Part shown: positions 8,271 through 16,203 of the stretch, one piece after another
Layout: the number at the start of each line of letters is the position of its first letter
Numbering within the stretch: the first letter of the stretch is position 1
NCBI RefSeq assembly: GCF_013348785.1
Contig: NZ_CP054691.1
Coordinates: forward strand, 1,426,001 to 1,490,000
Length of the DNA: 64,000 bases
DNA from: Gordonia sp. X0973
GTDB lineage: Bacteria; Actinomycetota; Actinomycetes; Mycobacteriales; Mycobacteriaceae
Direction: 5' to 3'
Notes under the pieces: model-generated
The model's database searches: none
Told to the model about the DNA's origin: nothing
The model's input: only the letters and a program-made list of their open reading frames with translations
Position numbers and translations under genes: made by a program

Positions 8271-8430
8271 CTACTTAGTCGGGACGCCAGGGTATAGCGC
8301 GGTCGCTACCTTTACGGCCGTGTCGCAAGGTCGATGGTACCGATCGCTGACTCGGTACTCGACGGTACCGAACACAGTGCCGATAGTGATGACGCACTCG
8401 TCAGAATGCCCGGGTGTCAGCACTGACTTG
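8271..8430 (-). pseudogene. C-terminal remnant of a DUF3558-like gene
   Basis: Read on the minus strand this stretch encodes about 50 residues ending ATALYPGVPTK and containing a C, ITIGTVFG and RPCD. This matches the C-terminus of the protein at 5689-6744 (ITTGTVFGSVEY, RPCDKA, VLYPRVPTK). In the same frame a stop lies just upstream, and no anchor or DPC half is present. It is a broken copy left between the two small membrane-protein paralogs. Confidence 0.7.
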
Positions 8431-8503
8431 ATTCAGATTAGTGCGCAGTGCCGCGAATCTGGTTGATGACTTCGGTGAGATCGGCGCGACCAGCCCAGGA
8501 AAT

Positions 8504-8908
8504 CTATTCGTCGGGGCTGCGGTGCCTCCGGATCCGAGCGGACCGAGGAATGGTACCAGCGACGACGAAAACGAACATCAACATGGGCAATCCCACATAG
8601 GTAGTCGATAACTTCGAATCAACCATGCCCGCCGCAATCAAAGCCCACGCAGCGATCCCGGCGAGGCAGGCAGCAGCTCCGCAGATGACGCGAATGGGTA
8701 CGCGTGGAAATGGGTGTTTGAACCACGCTAGCACGATGATGGCGACGAAGATGGCAGCAAGTGGGAGACCGATGTAGACGAAACGGCGCTCATCGCTGTG
8801 GTTCTGAGACAAGAGCATCAGCGTCTGGCCGAGGCAGAATAGAAATCCCACCATGGCGTAGATAGCGGTTTCAATACGGTCTCCACGCTCGCTGTCTGGA
8901 GTCTTCAA
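8504..8908 (-). CDS. Small four-helix membrane protein, paralog B
   Basis: 134 residues with four hydrophobic helices, paralogous to the protein at 7823-8227 over the whole length (roughly half the residues identical by eye). The pair and the DUF3558 remnant between them indicate duplication of a membrane-protein plus DUF3558 unit. No family is recognised and no catalytic motif is visible. Confidence 0.65.
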   Translation of the reverse strand: MKTPDSERGDRIETAIYAMVGFLFCLGQTLMLLSQNHSDERRFVYIGLPLAAIFVAIIVLAWFKHPFPRVPIRVICGAAACLAGIAAWALIAAGMVDSKLSTTYVGLPMLMFVFVVAGTIPRSARIRRHRSPDE

Positions 8909-8942
8909 GAGGCCTCTGCTTCCTTCGGGTCATCGAAACTAG

Positions 8943-9728
8943 TCACGCCGGTTTCACCGACCAATCGGCATCGCCGTCGAGCACCGTCGCATCGCTGAAA
9001 TCGCCCGATGTTGTCGCTTTTGGCCACTTACCGTCTTCGAAGCCGTTTGCGCTGTCACCTTCGACGTTGAGGCTCGAAATGTTTGATGACTGAGTATTAA
9101 TCATGTTGGTTATAGCCGCCGCAAGCCCAAGGAGTATAATGATTCCCTTCACTGAACTTGCCACGGCTGCCGCGGCCGCAGGTATCGCTCCAATCACCGT
9201 TTCCGCAGCGCCAAGTTCTGCGCCCAACTCAACAAGAAAGCTTATCGTTGCAGCCGTCACGCCGATGTAGAAAGCGATTCCGGCCCCGCCAGCTGAAGAC
9301 AGTGCGGTCCGCAGACTTCCCGACATGCTCGCCACCCGCGCTGCGGCGGGCGCCTGCTTTCCGGTCGCACCTCGGTAGTTGTCCGCGGCTGATCCCTGCC
9401 ATGACCCGAGGGCAAGCTTTGGGGAGGTGATGCCAGCATTCAGATTGTTGGCGCTAATCTGGATATGTCCCCAGCCGTGGGAGGCTTTGATGAAGTAGAC
9501 CGGCGCCCAGCATCCCCGGAGGTACTCGAGAATCTTGTCGAGTAGCTTCTGGGCGGTCTCCAATGCCCATTTTCCGGCTGAGATGATCGCATCTGAATTG
9601 TTCAGAATGAAGCGTGCAAGAAAACTGTTTGCAGCGACGGTGAACACCACGCCGATATCCGGAATTTTGTGGCTGATCTCTTCCAGTTTATCTAGAAAGT
9701 CTTGGATCGCCTTTTCGGCATCATTCAT
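8943..9728 (-). CDS. WXG-motif T7SS-type protein with hydrophobic C-terminal half
   Basis: 261 residues with a near-perfect ribosome site (AGGAG, seven bases, ATG). The N-terminal 90 residues are helical. The middle carries a WXG turn (GSWQGSAADNY) followed by an Ala/Ser-rich helix. Residues about 140-215 hold two long hydrophobic stretches, and the tail of about 45 residues is acidic and polar. It lies in a row with a YbaB-like and an EspC-like gene, the order seen in many actinobacterial T7SS substrate cassettes. It is likely the cassette's main secreted or membrane-inserting protein. No toxin domain is recognisable. Confidence 0.65.
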   Translation of the reverse strand: MNDAEKAIQDFLDKLEEISHKIPDIGVVFTVAANSFLARFILNNSDAIISAGKWALETAQKLLDKILEYLRGCWAPVYFIKASHGWGHIQISANNLNAGITSPKLALGSWQGSAADNYRGATGKQAPAAARVASMSGSLRTALSSAGGAGIAFYIGVTAATISFLVELGAELGAAETVIGAIPAAAAAVASSVKGIIILLGLAAAITNMINTQSSNISSLNVEGDSANGFEDGKWPKATTSGDFSDATVLDGDADWSVKPA

Positions 9729-9802
9729 TTGTATCTCCTCGAATTTGGGGAATGGTTGTGGTCAGCTCTGAGTGCCCTAGAGACTATGACTATCTGTGGC
9801 GC

Positions 9803-10111
9803 CTAGTACAAGCCGCGAATCGCGTGTTCGTTGTTGCGCTCCTCAGCTTCATAGGTTTTGCCGGCCTGGATCAGTGTGCTCGCGATAGCTGTCATCTCGT
9901 CGTGCCCTTCTCGGCACCGGGTTGAGATTCCCTTGCGAACTTTGTCGTACGGCCCCGACATTGGAAAGAATATTCCAGATTCAAGGGTAGTGAAATCCAA
10001 TTCGTCAGCCTTCGTTGCGATACCTTCTACGGTTTTCGCGTGTTCGTCCCAGAGTGGACCGGCGGCCTTTAGTTCTCCGATTGCTACCCAGAGATTCTTG
10101 GGGGGTGCCAT
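9803..10111 (-). CDS. EspC-like type VII secretion target
   Basis: 102 residues, helical, start supported by GGAG. The C-terminal part carries the T7SS export signal YxxxD/E as Y87-x3-E91 (TYEAEE). Size, helix-turn-helix outline and signal match the EspC/DUF2580 group, which are co-exported with partner substrates by ESX systems. It sits five bases after the stop of the YbaB-like gene, so the two are co-transcribed, and 74 bases before the WXG protein. It is the probable export partner of that protein. Confidence 0.7.
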   Translation of the reverse strand: MAPPKNLWVAIGELKAAGPLWDEHAKTVEGIATKADELDFTTLESGIFFPMSGPYDKVRKGISTRCREGHDEMTAIASTLIQAGKTYEAEERNNEHAIRGLY

Positions 10112-10116
10112 ACTAT

Positions 10117-10818
10117 TTACTCCTTCGCGTCTGGATTGTTGCCGTTTGTTGTGGCGGTGATGTATCCGAGGACTTGAGATATTAGCTCTCTCGTCGCGTC
10201 TTCGGTCTGTTGCGCTGACTCCTCAACTCGGCGTAGGGCGTCGTGAGCGAGTTCGAATGCGTAGTTTACTTCGCGGCTGAGCACTGCGGGCGACTGTCCC
10301 GTCGCCCATTCCTGATCGATTTTGAGATCGACAATTCCAAACTTTCCTACTTTGACTTTTACCGTCTTCGCACTATTGGTAACTTCCCGGGTGGAGTCTC
10401 CGACAGATGCAGCGTGACTCTGAAGGTCTTGCGACATTTCAAATATCTGCGCTATGCCGAAGGGATCTGAGGCTGGCGCGACTTCGAAGTCGTGGATACT
10501 GGTCGTCTCCGGTGGAGTCTGATGCCCGGCGGCTCGGAACTCTTCCTCGGCGCGTTCCCACGCGTTGTTGGCTGCGATCGCGATGGCTTCAATGATCGTC
10601 GCGTCGAGTCTTGTTCCACTGGTTGCCCACGAGCCGAAGATAGTCACATCTTGAGGGAGGTTGTTTCTCGCCAGAGTTACCTGCACGCTGCGCGAGCGAT
10701 CTTCGGCTTGTCGCGGATGTTGAGGGTTCTTTGCCCACTGGTCTATCGTTTCGAGTTCCGCGACGGTGCCTAGCAGGTCGTTGGCGAGGTCTTCGAACTC
10801 TCGCATCATATCTTTCAT
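10117..10818 (-). CDS. YbaB/EbfC-like protein with two related halves
   Basis: 233 residues, first gene of the minus-strand cluster. Residues about 1-90 follow the YbaB pattern: an N-terminal helix, then strands (SVQVTLARN, VTIFGSW) and two C-terminal helices. Residues about 145-215 repeat it (TVKVKVGKF, VDLKIDQEW, then helices), with a shared WAT-SG/GQ turn. YbaB-like proteins such as EspL accompany ESX substrates in mycobacteria and many actinomycetes, and may stabilise them or act on DNA. The family call rests on pattern, not on close identity. Confidence 0.5.
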   Translation of the reverse strand: MKDMMREFEDLANDLLGTVAELETIDQWAKNPQHPRQAEDRSRSVQVTLARNNLPQDVTIFGSWATSGTRLDATIIEAIAIAANNAWERAEEEFRAAGHQTPPETTSIHDFEVAPASDPFGIAQIFEMSQDLQSHAASVGDSTREVTNSAKTVKVKVGKFGIVDLKIDQEWATGQSPAVLSREVNYAFELAHDALRRVEESAQQTEDATRELISQVLGYITATTNGNNPDAKE

Positions 10819-11223
10819 GTGGTGGGTCTCATCCTTAGATTTCGTGCTGCTGAAGGGTGTCCGCCTTCGTCGACATGGTCGGGTCAGGAGCGGTTGTGGC
10901 TACCGAGCGCAGGGTCGACGATGGTGGGAGCGTACATCTTCGGTTTGTCCGAATTGGCGAGCCGGTGTGGCGTAGCTCACACTGGGCCGTGACCTGCTGG
11001 TCTTTCACGTTCAGGGGCCAACCGGGTATCGTTTGACCGAATGATGCCGGTGGGCGGCAGGCCCTCCGCGAGCGTGATTGCAGGGGGAGTACGAGGCCAT
11101 GCGCCGCGGGCACTGCGTGCCGGGCGGGCGCGGGAACGCAGAGTTTGTCATTCAATGGATCCACGCAGACGAGGCGTGTGCGAAGATTGTCCGCCGTAGG
11201 GCTACTTGATGAGGGGAAAGACA
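10819..11223. other. Divergent intergenic region between the ESX cargo cluster and the ESX core
   Basis: About 400 bases separate the divergent YbaB-like gene and the first plus-strand ESX gene. The right half is GC-rich. No convincing gene was found: reading frames here have biased composition without a family match. It must contain promoters in both directions; I could not pick a confident -35/-10 pair. Confidence 0.5.
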
Positions 11224-11544
11224 TTGAGCGAGCAAGTATCAGCAGAAACCGACGGCATCCGTGCTTACGGGGTCGCGACCGCAGCGATCGGTGACGTCAT
11301 CACCGCAGCTAGCGGCATGAATCTGGCGGCCAACGTTGCCGTCATGGTGCCCGTTTTCGGTCTGATCGGCCAGGACTTCCTGGCATCGTTCGGCGTCGCG
11401 CAGTTCAACAACGCGGCGTCGTCGGCGCTGCTCGCGGCCGTACACAACGGCACCGCGGCCGGTGCGCTCGCCGGTGCGGAGCAGTACGACACGACCGACG
11501 CCTCCACCGCGACCGCGCTCACGTCCGCGGGCAAGGGTCTGTGA
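11224..11544 (+). CDS. EspC-like type VII secretion target (ESX core)
   Basis: 106 residues from the TTG at 11224, which is preceded by AGGGG at seven bases; ATG at 11209 is an alternative. The protein is Ala-rich and helical. Near the C-terminus it has Y88-x3-D92 (EQYDTTD), the T7SS export signal. Size and signal fit the EspC/DUF2580 group. Its stop overlaps the GTG of the next gene, so the two are coupled and probably exported together. It opens the plus-strand substrate operon. Confidence 0.7.
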   Translation: MSEQVSAETDGIRAYGVATAAIGDVITAASGMNLAANVAVMVPVFGLIGQDFLASFGVAQFNNAASSALLAAVHNGTAAGALAGAEQYDTTDASTATALTSAGKGL

Positions 11545-12836
11545 CGAACGCGCCCGCGGTCGGGGCGCCTACCGGGTTGGACCTGATCGCTCACAGCCCG
11601 GTCGCTCCGCTGCTGAACGTGCCGGTGCCTGATCTGCTGAACCAGATGGGCTTGCCGCCCCTGCCACAGATGCCGCATCTTCCGCCGCTACCGGGGCTCC
11701 CGGAACTGCCGGCCATCGACGTCGAGGCACTGTTCAAGCCGCTGACCAACCTGCTCGGCGGCTTCGGTACCGGCAACCTCTCGTCGGCACCGTTCGACCC
11801 GACGCAGATTTTCAGTCAGCTTTCCTCCGCCCTGCAGACCGCGGTGACCATGGGGACCACCGCGATGCAGGCGATGCAGTCGGTGTGGAGCGGTGTCGCC
11901 TCGGTGGCCGCCGCGGGGAGCGGGGCTGCCGCCCAGGCCAACGGCGTCGCCACCGGTGCGCAGAGCAAGGGGATTTCGGCGACGACCACTTCGGCCAGCG
12001 TCGTCGTGGCCCGAAACGCGGCCCTGCTGCAGGGAGTGATCTCGAGTTTCGCCAGTGTGGTCGCCGCTATGAACGTCGCGATCTTCACACCGGTCGGCGC
12101 CGGCATTCTGATGGGAGTGGCCGCAGCGCACCTTTCGGCCGGCCTAGCGATCGTCGCCGAAGCGCGCGCCGAGTTGAGCGCGCATACCGGGGAGATGCTC
12201 GCCACCGCCGTTCCGGTCGCGATCACGGCCGTGCCGCAGGTTCTTTCGGCCGCCACGCAGGCGGTCAGCACCGCCGCCCAGGGCGCGACCCAGCTCGCGT
12301 CGACCGTCGCCAATGCCGCCAAGCCGGTCACAGACAATAAGGCGACGCTCAAGACCCGCCCGGACCTCGCGAAGCGAGGGAAGAAGGACGCTCTCAAGGG
12401 CAAAGGCGGCGCAGGCAAGGGCGGCGGCGGCAAAGGTGGCGGCGGTAAGGGCGGCGGCGGAGGTGGCGGCCTCGGTGGCATGGCGACGCCGCTGGGTGCG
12501 CGCCCCGCGGAGTCGTTGGGCTCGCCGAACGGCAAGAGTTCCAGCCGCGCGACCATCGACACCACGACGACGGTCAACGGCACCAACGTTTCCCAGTCCG
12601 GCGGCTACATGCCGATGGGCGGGGGAGCAGGGGCAGCCGGGGCCGCGGGAGCGGCCGGCGCGGGCGGTGCCTCAGCATCCTCGTCGCAAGACCGCAACCA
12701 TGCGGTCTCGGCGTCGCACACCGAACTGGTCGGCGACCTGCCGATGGCCTCACCGGCCACCGTCGGGGGACCCGACTCGCTCGGCCTCAACCTCGACACC
12801 GACGATTCGACGGCCGAAGCGCCGCACCTGAGCTGA
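11541..12836 (+). CDS. EspB/PPE-like ESX substrate with Lys-Gly repeat region
   Basis: 431 residues from a GTG overlapping the previous stop. The N-terminal 70 residues are Pro/Leu-rich (PPLPQMPHLPP). About 85-260 is a long Ala-rich helical region with a WSG turn. About 275-320 is very basic and Gly-rich, with KGGGG repeats. The tail is Gly/Ala then acidic. The helical-plus-flexible architecture and coupling to an EspC-like gene suggest a secreted EspB-like protein. The Lys-Gly block could bind DNA, teichoic-type polymers or envelope phosphates; that is a guess. I know no named family for it. Confidence 0.6.
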   Translation: MTNAPAVGAPTGLDLIAHSPVAPLLNVPVPDLLNQMGLPPLPQMPHLPPLPGLPELPAIDVEALFKPLTNLLGGFGTGNLSSAPFDPTQIFSQLSSALQTAVTMGTTAMQAMQSVWSGVASVAAAGSGAAAQANGVATGAQSKGISATTTSASVVVARNAALLQGVISSFASVVAAMNVAIFTPVGAGILMGVAAAHLSAGLAIVAEARAELSAHTGEMLATAVPVAITAVPQVLSAATQAVSTAAQGATQLASTVANAAKPVTDNKATLKTRPDLAKRGKKDALKGKGGAGKGGGGKGGGGKGGGGGGGLGGMATPLGARPAESLGSPNGKSSSRATIDTTTTVNGTNVSQSGGYMPMGGGAGAAGAAGAAGAGGASASSSQDRNHAVSASHTELVGDLPMASPATVGGPDSLGLNLDTDDSTAEAPHLS

Positions 12837-12849
12837 CCCGGAGGACCTC

Positions 12850-13158
12850 ATGTCGCAGAATTCACTTTCCGTCAACACCGCCGCGACCCAGAAGTCGGCG
12901 GTTCAGCTCGACGACATCGCCCAGCGCATCGAGCGGGTGATGAACCTCGCCCGCGAGACGGTGGCGGTGCAGTCCGCCGGGGCGGACAAAGTGTCGGTGA
13001 CCGCTGCCAACACCTTCAACACCGTCGCCAAGACGTTCGACGAGCAGATGACCGCCGGCACCAAGGTCATGCGTGAAGTCTCGACGGCGATCACCACCCA
13101 CGGCGCCTCTGTCACTCAAGTGGATGACGAGGTCGCCACGACGATCGTCTTCGTGTAA
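12850..13158 (+). CDS. PE-family protein
   Basis: 102 residues with a strong ribosome site (GGAGG before the ATG). The pattern AGADKVSVTAANTFNTVAKTF, followed by a long second helix, is that of the PE domain, which pairs with a PPE protein as a four-helix bundle. Unlike most mycobacterial PE domains it has no tyrosine at the C-terminal YxxxD/E position (HGASVTQVDDE instead). The PPE partner follows 44 bases downstream, then EspG. It acts as an ESX-exported heterodimer. Confidence 0.75.
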   Translation: MSQNSLSVNTAATQKSAVQLDDIAQRIERVMNLARETVAVQSAGADKVSVTAANTFNTVAKTFDEQMTAGTKVMREVSTAITTHGASVTQVDDEVATTIVFV

Positions 13159-13202
13159 GACTTCGCACATCAGCATCACGACGAGCGCGCAGGGAGAGTG
13201 AT

Positions 13203-14183
13203 TTGACCGGCTTCACCGGCGAAGTGTGGCAACGCATTCCGGCCGAGCAACTCGCGCGCGATCTGATGGATGGTGTCGGTCCCAAGGCCCTGTTCGAATC
13301 GGGTCTGACCTGGCTGAATATCGAAGCCGAGTTGAACGAACTCGCCGCCGACGTCGCGCATTCGATCAAGACGGTCGACGAGGGCTGGCAGGGTGACGGC
13401 GGCGAAGGCATGATCGGCGCCCTGCGGAAACTGCACACCTGGCTCGTCGAGACCGCCGACATGGCCCAGCGCAACGCCAAAGCGGCCGAGGTCCAGGCCG
13501 TGGCGACCACCGTCGCCCGGACGACCATGCCGCAGGCCTCCGAGGTCGAGCAGCTCACCGAGCTGCACACGTCGATGAAGACCATGGATTTCCCCGCCGG
13601 CAGCATGCTCGGCGGCGGAATGGCATTCGTCGAATCGTCCCTCAAGACCGTCAAGGCCCAGGCCGCGCGCGTGATGGAGACCTACGAGCAGGCCACCACC
13701 CCCGTCGCCCAGCCATGGGACCCGGTGATCGCGCCCAAACAACTCGTCAAGGTGGTCGAGGTGAAACGCCCCGACGGCACGTTGGTCTCGATGAAGGGCG
13801 GCACCGGACGGGTTCCGGTGGCGGCGCTCAACGCACTTGTCGCGACGGTGATGGCACCGGTGGCGCGCACGGCGGGCACCAGCGAGTACAACGTGCAGAA
13901 GCGGCAGGGCGTCAATCCCGTGTCGGCGAACATCGACGACGAGCTGGTCGAAAGCGCCGTCGTCGATCACGTGGACCAGGCTCAGACGCAGGCCCAGGCA
14001 ACCCAGGCTCACACGCCGATGGTCGGGCCGATGAGTGCCGCACCTGCGACGTCCGTCGGCTCCGGCCACGCGGTCAGCCAGCTCAACCTGACCACCGTCG
14101 ACGACGGTGAATCAGTGGCTCCGCAGGGTGAACAGGTCGCCGCACCGGCGGTCTTCGGAATGGCCGAGGGGAATCAGGCGTGA
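13203..14183 (+). CDS. PPE-family protein
   Basis: 326 residues from a TTG start with AGGGAG upstream. The first 175 residues match the PPE domain: W..IPAEQLARDLMDGVG near the start, an LTWLNIEAELNELA helix, then a WQG (WXG) turn at about residue 62. The remainder is a variable, Gln/Ala-rich tail. The PPE motif itself reads IPAE, a common non-mycobacterial variant. It pairs with the PE protein upstream and overlaps the espG start downstream (GTGA), fitting a PE-PPE-EspG export unit. Confidence 0.8.
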   Translation: MTGFTGEVWQRIPAEQLARDLMDGVGPKALFESGLTWLNIEAELNELAADVAHSIKTVDEGWQGDGGEGMIGALRKLHTWLVETADMAQRNAKAAEVQAVATTVARTTMPQASEVEQLTELHTSMKTMDFPAGSMLGGGMAFVESSLKTVKAQAARVMETYEQATTPVAQPWDPVIAPKQLVKVVEVKRPDGTLVSMKGGTGRVPVAALNALVATVMAPVARTAGTSEYNVQKRQGVNPVSANIDDELVESAVVDHVDQAQTQAQATQAHTPMVGPMSAAPATSVGSGHAVSQLNLTTVDDGESVAPQGEQVAAPAVFGMAEGNQA

Positions 14184-14965
14184 GCGTGCTGACCTCGGCG
14201 AGCCAGATCGCACTCTCCGAAGAGGAATTGACCAGCCTGTGCCGCATCCTCGGCGTCCAGGTGCTGCCCACGGTGCTCGCCGTCGACCTCGACGCGGTTG
14301 ACGCCGACGAGTCCGATGCACCGGTCCGGGCCGCATTGGCCGAGCGCGGCATCCTCGATTCCGACGACGATCTCGACTACGGCCTCGCCGAGCAGCTGCG
14401 GGCGCTCGCGACGCCCGACTGGACGATCGAGTGCCGCCGCGTCGACGCCAAGCAGATGCTTCGGATCTGCCTGGTCGCCCGCGGCGACCTACGTCTGCTC
14501 GTGGTCCGCGACGACGACGGGTTCACGCTCACCCCGCAGACACTGCCGCGCGACGGCGAGCTGATCGTCGCCGCACTCACGCCGTACGTCGGAGTCGGAC
14601 AGTCAGCTTCAGTCGCCGAATTCCGCTGTCTCAGCGACGATTTGGACCGCCACATGAGTACGGCACGGTCCGCGCAGGAGTACGCGGGCGTGTTTGCGGC
14701 CCTAGGGGCCGACGTGAAGCAGGCGGGTCAACTCGGTACCTTGCTCACCTCCTGTGCCGGGCAGACCGAGATCGTCGCATACCATCCCGCGTTGACTGTG
14801 CCGCGCGTCACAGCCATCATTGACACGCCCTATGGGCGGATAGTTTCCACCGCGCTCGCCGAGTTCGGTGACCCACGGCGATGGACCACCATCGCACCCG
14901 GCAGCAGGGAACGAGTGCGCGACGCGCTCGCCCGACTGCTCCACGATTTACCCGAGGGGGGCTGA
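14180..14965 (+). CDS. espG: EspG, ESX-specific PE/PPE chaperone
   Basis: 261 residues with the EspG outline, opening with SEEELTSLCRILGVQVLP, then a central sheet (ECRRVDAKQMLRICLVARG) and a C-terminal helix bundle. The GTG start overlaps the PPE stop, so synthesis is coupled to its expected client. EspG stays in the cytosol and delivers PE-PPE pairs to the EccC motor. It is only distantly similar to the EspG at 304-1053, as expected if each recognises its own PPE. Confidence 0.85.
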   Translation: MSVLTSASQIALSEEELTSLCRILGVQVLPTVLAVDLDAVDADESDAPVRAALAERGILDSDDDLDYGLAEQLRALATPDWTIECRRVDAKQMLRICLVARGDLRLLVVRDDDGFTLTPQTLPRDGELIVAALTPYVGVGQSASVAEFRCLSDDLDRHMSTARSAQEYAGVFAALGADVKQAGQLGTLLTSCAGQTEIVAYHPALTVPRVTAIIDTPYGRIVSTALAEFGDPRRWTTIAPGSRERVRDALARLLHDLPEGG

Positions 14966-15069
14966 CATGTTGGCTCTTAGCGGGGGAAGGAAGGCGGCTT
15001 CGGCCGCACTACACACGCCGAGGCTTTCCGTTCACCGGATGCTGAGGTCACTCAGAAAGGAAAGTCGGT

Positions 15070-15387
15070 ATGCCGTCGACTCAGATTGATATTCCGGCCA
15101 TGACCAAGGCCAAGTCGGACATCTCGAACGTCCAGAACGACATGGAGGGCCTCCTCCGCCAGGTCCACGCCACCCTGGAGAGCTCCTCCGGTGTGTGGAA
15201 GGGCGACGCCCAGGTTGCCTTCGCCAAGGTCACCCAGGACTACAACGACGCCGCGCGAAAGATGAACACCGGCCTGATCGACATGGTCAGCAAGCTTTCG
15301 TCGTCGCTGAACAAGTACGGCCACCAGGAGAGCGAGACCACGCACGCGGTCACCACTGCCGGCGGCTCCCTGAACATGAACCAGTAG
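15070..15387 (+). CDS. esxB: EsxB/CFP-10-like WXG100 protein
   Basis: 105 residues, two helices joined by a W43-K-G45 turn. The C-terminus carries Y83-x3-E87 (KYGHQE), the general T7SS export signal expected on the EsxB-type partner, which is recognised by the third ATPase domain of EccC. AGAAAGG precedes the ATG. The gene is followed after 31 bases by the EsxA-type partner. The pair is the core ESX substrate and part of the active secretion complex. Confidence 0.9.
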   Translation: MPSTQIDIPAMTKAKSDISNVQNDMEGLLRQVHATLESSSGVWKGDAQVAFAKVTQDYNDAARKMNTGLIDMVSKLSSSLNKYGHQESETTHAVTTAGGSLNMNQ

Positions 15388-15418
15388 TCGTTCACACACT
15401 TTCGAAAGGACCCTGAGC

Positions 15419-15709
15419 ATGACCATTCATTACAACTACGCCGGCATCGAGTCGCTCGTCGGCGACGCGCTGCGCGAGCAGAAGGCCCTCCTCGACATGG
15501 GCAACCACCTGCAGGCCATCACCGACAGCACGCAGGACGCCTGGGACGACCCGGAGTCGGCCGAGGCCTTCCGTGCCGCCCACCGCAAGTGGGTCGAGGG
15601 ATCGACCCAGCTGCAGGAGGCGCTCGGCGCCGTCGTCCGGGCCGCCGGCCAGGGCAGCGACGACATGAACCACACCAACAAGAAGATCGCCCAGGTGTGG
15701 GCTCACTGA
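15419..15709 (+). CDS. esxA: EsxA/ESAT-6-like WXG100 protein with altered turn
   Basis: 96 residues, helix-turn-helix of the WXG100 fold. The turn reads W42-D-D44-P instead of W-x-G, so the canonical glycine is missing while the tryptophan and following helix (ESAEAFRAAHRKW) are kept. It follows esxB after 31 bases with AAAGGA upstream. Expected role: heterodimer with the EsxB-like protein and export by this ESX system. A strong terminator follows directly. Confidence 0.85.
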   Translation: MTIHYNYAGIESLVGDALREQKALLDMGNHLQAITDSTQDAWDDPESAEAFRAAHRKWVEGSTQLQEALGAVVRAAGQGSDDMNHTNKKIAQVWAH

Positions 15710-15729
15710 GTCTCTAGCACGGCTTCTGA

Positions 15730-15770
15730 GGCCGGGATCCGCATTTAACGTGCGGGTCCCGGCCTTTGTT
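15730..15770 (+). terminator. Rho-independent terminator after esxBA
   Basis: Two 14-base arms (GGCCGGGATCCGCA and TGCGGGTCCCGGCC, one G-T wobble) around a seven-base loop, followed by TTTGTT. It ends the plus-strand ESX substrate operon. Confidence 0.9.
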
Positions 15771-15828
15771 GCAGCGCGTGTTCGCCGTTTCTGCAAGGTC
15801 AGGTTGCGTACAACGAGGTGAAGGTGCC

Positions 15829-16179
15829 ATGAAGCTGCTGCGAATCCTGTTCCGCCCGTGGTCGCTGTGGCTGTTCTTGCTGTCGGTGCCGCTGAGCTAC
15901 GTACTGTTTGTCGGGCTGTTCAGCATCGTGGTAGTTGCCAACAGTGGGGAATTGAATGACCTCGAACCGTCCCTGGTCGGCTTCTCGATCCTCTGGGTAC
16001 CCGGTACCTACATCCTGATTCCCGGATGTTGGCTGGTGCTGTCGCTCATCGGGTCAGCGATTCGCCGACTATCAGGGAACGCGCCCCGCAACGACGGGGA
16101 GCCAGACAATGCAGTTGCCGGCGAGGGGGCTGTGCACGCGTCCGCGGAGCCGCTCACAGGCGGCCAGGAACTCAGATGA
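15829..16179 (+). CDS. Small two-helix membrane protein of unknown function
   Basis: 116 residues from the ATG at 15829 (GAGGTGAAGG upstream). Two hydrophobic helices (about 10-40 and 50-75), then a polar, acidic C-terminal tail of about 40 residues. It lies after the esxBA terminator and is convergent with eccE. I recognise no family. It may be an accessory of the ESX membrane complex, by position only. Confidence 0.55.
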   Translation: MKLLRILFRPWSLWLFLLSVPLSYVLFVGLFSIVVVANSGELNDLEPSLVGFSILWVPGTYILIPGCWLVLSLIGSAIRRLSGNAPRNDGEPDNAVAGEGAVHASAEPLTGGQELR

Positions 16180-16203
16180 CCCGTAGTGGCGCGTCGCCGG
16201 GCC

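Noticed and set aside
10835..11224. 129-codon minus-strand frame between the two ESX blocks
   Set aside because: No ribosome site, Ser/Pro/Arg-biased composition and no pairing with a known family; treated as intergenic.
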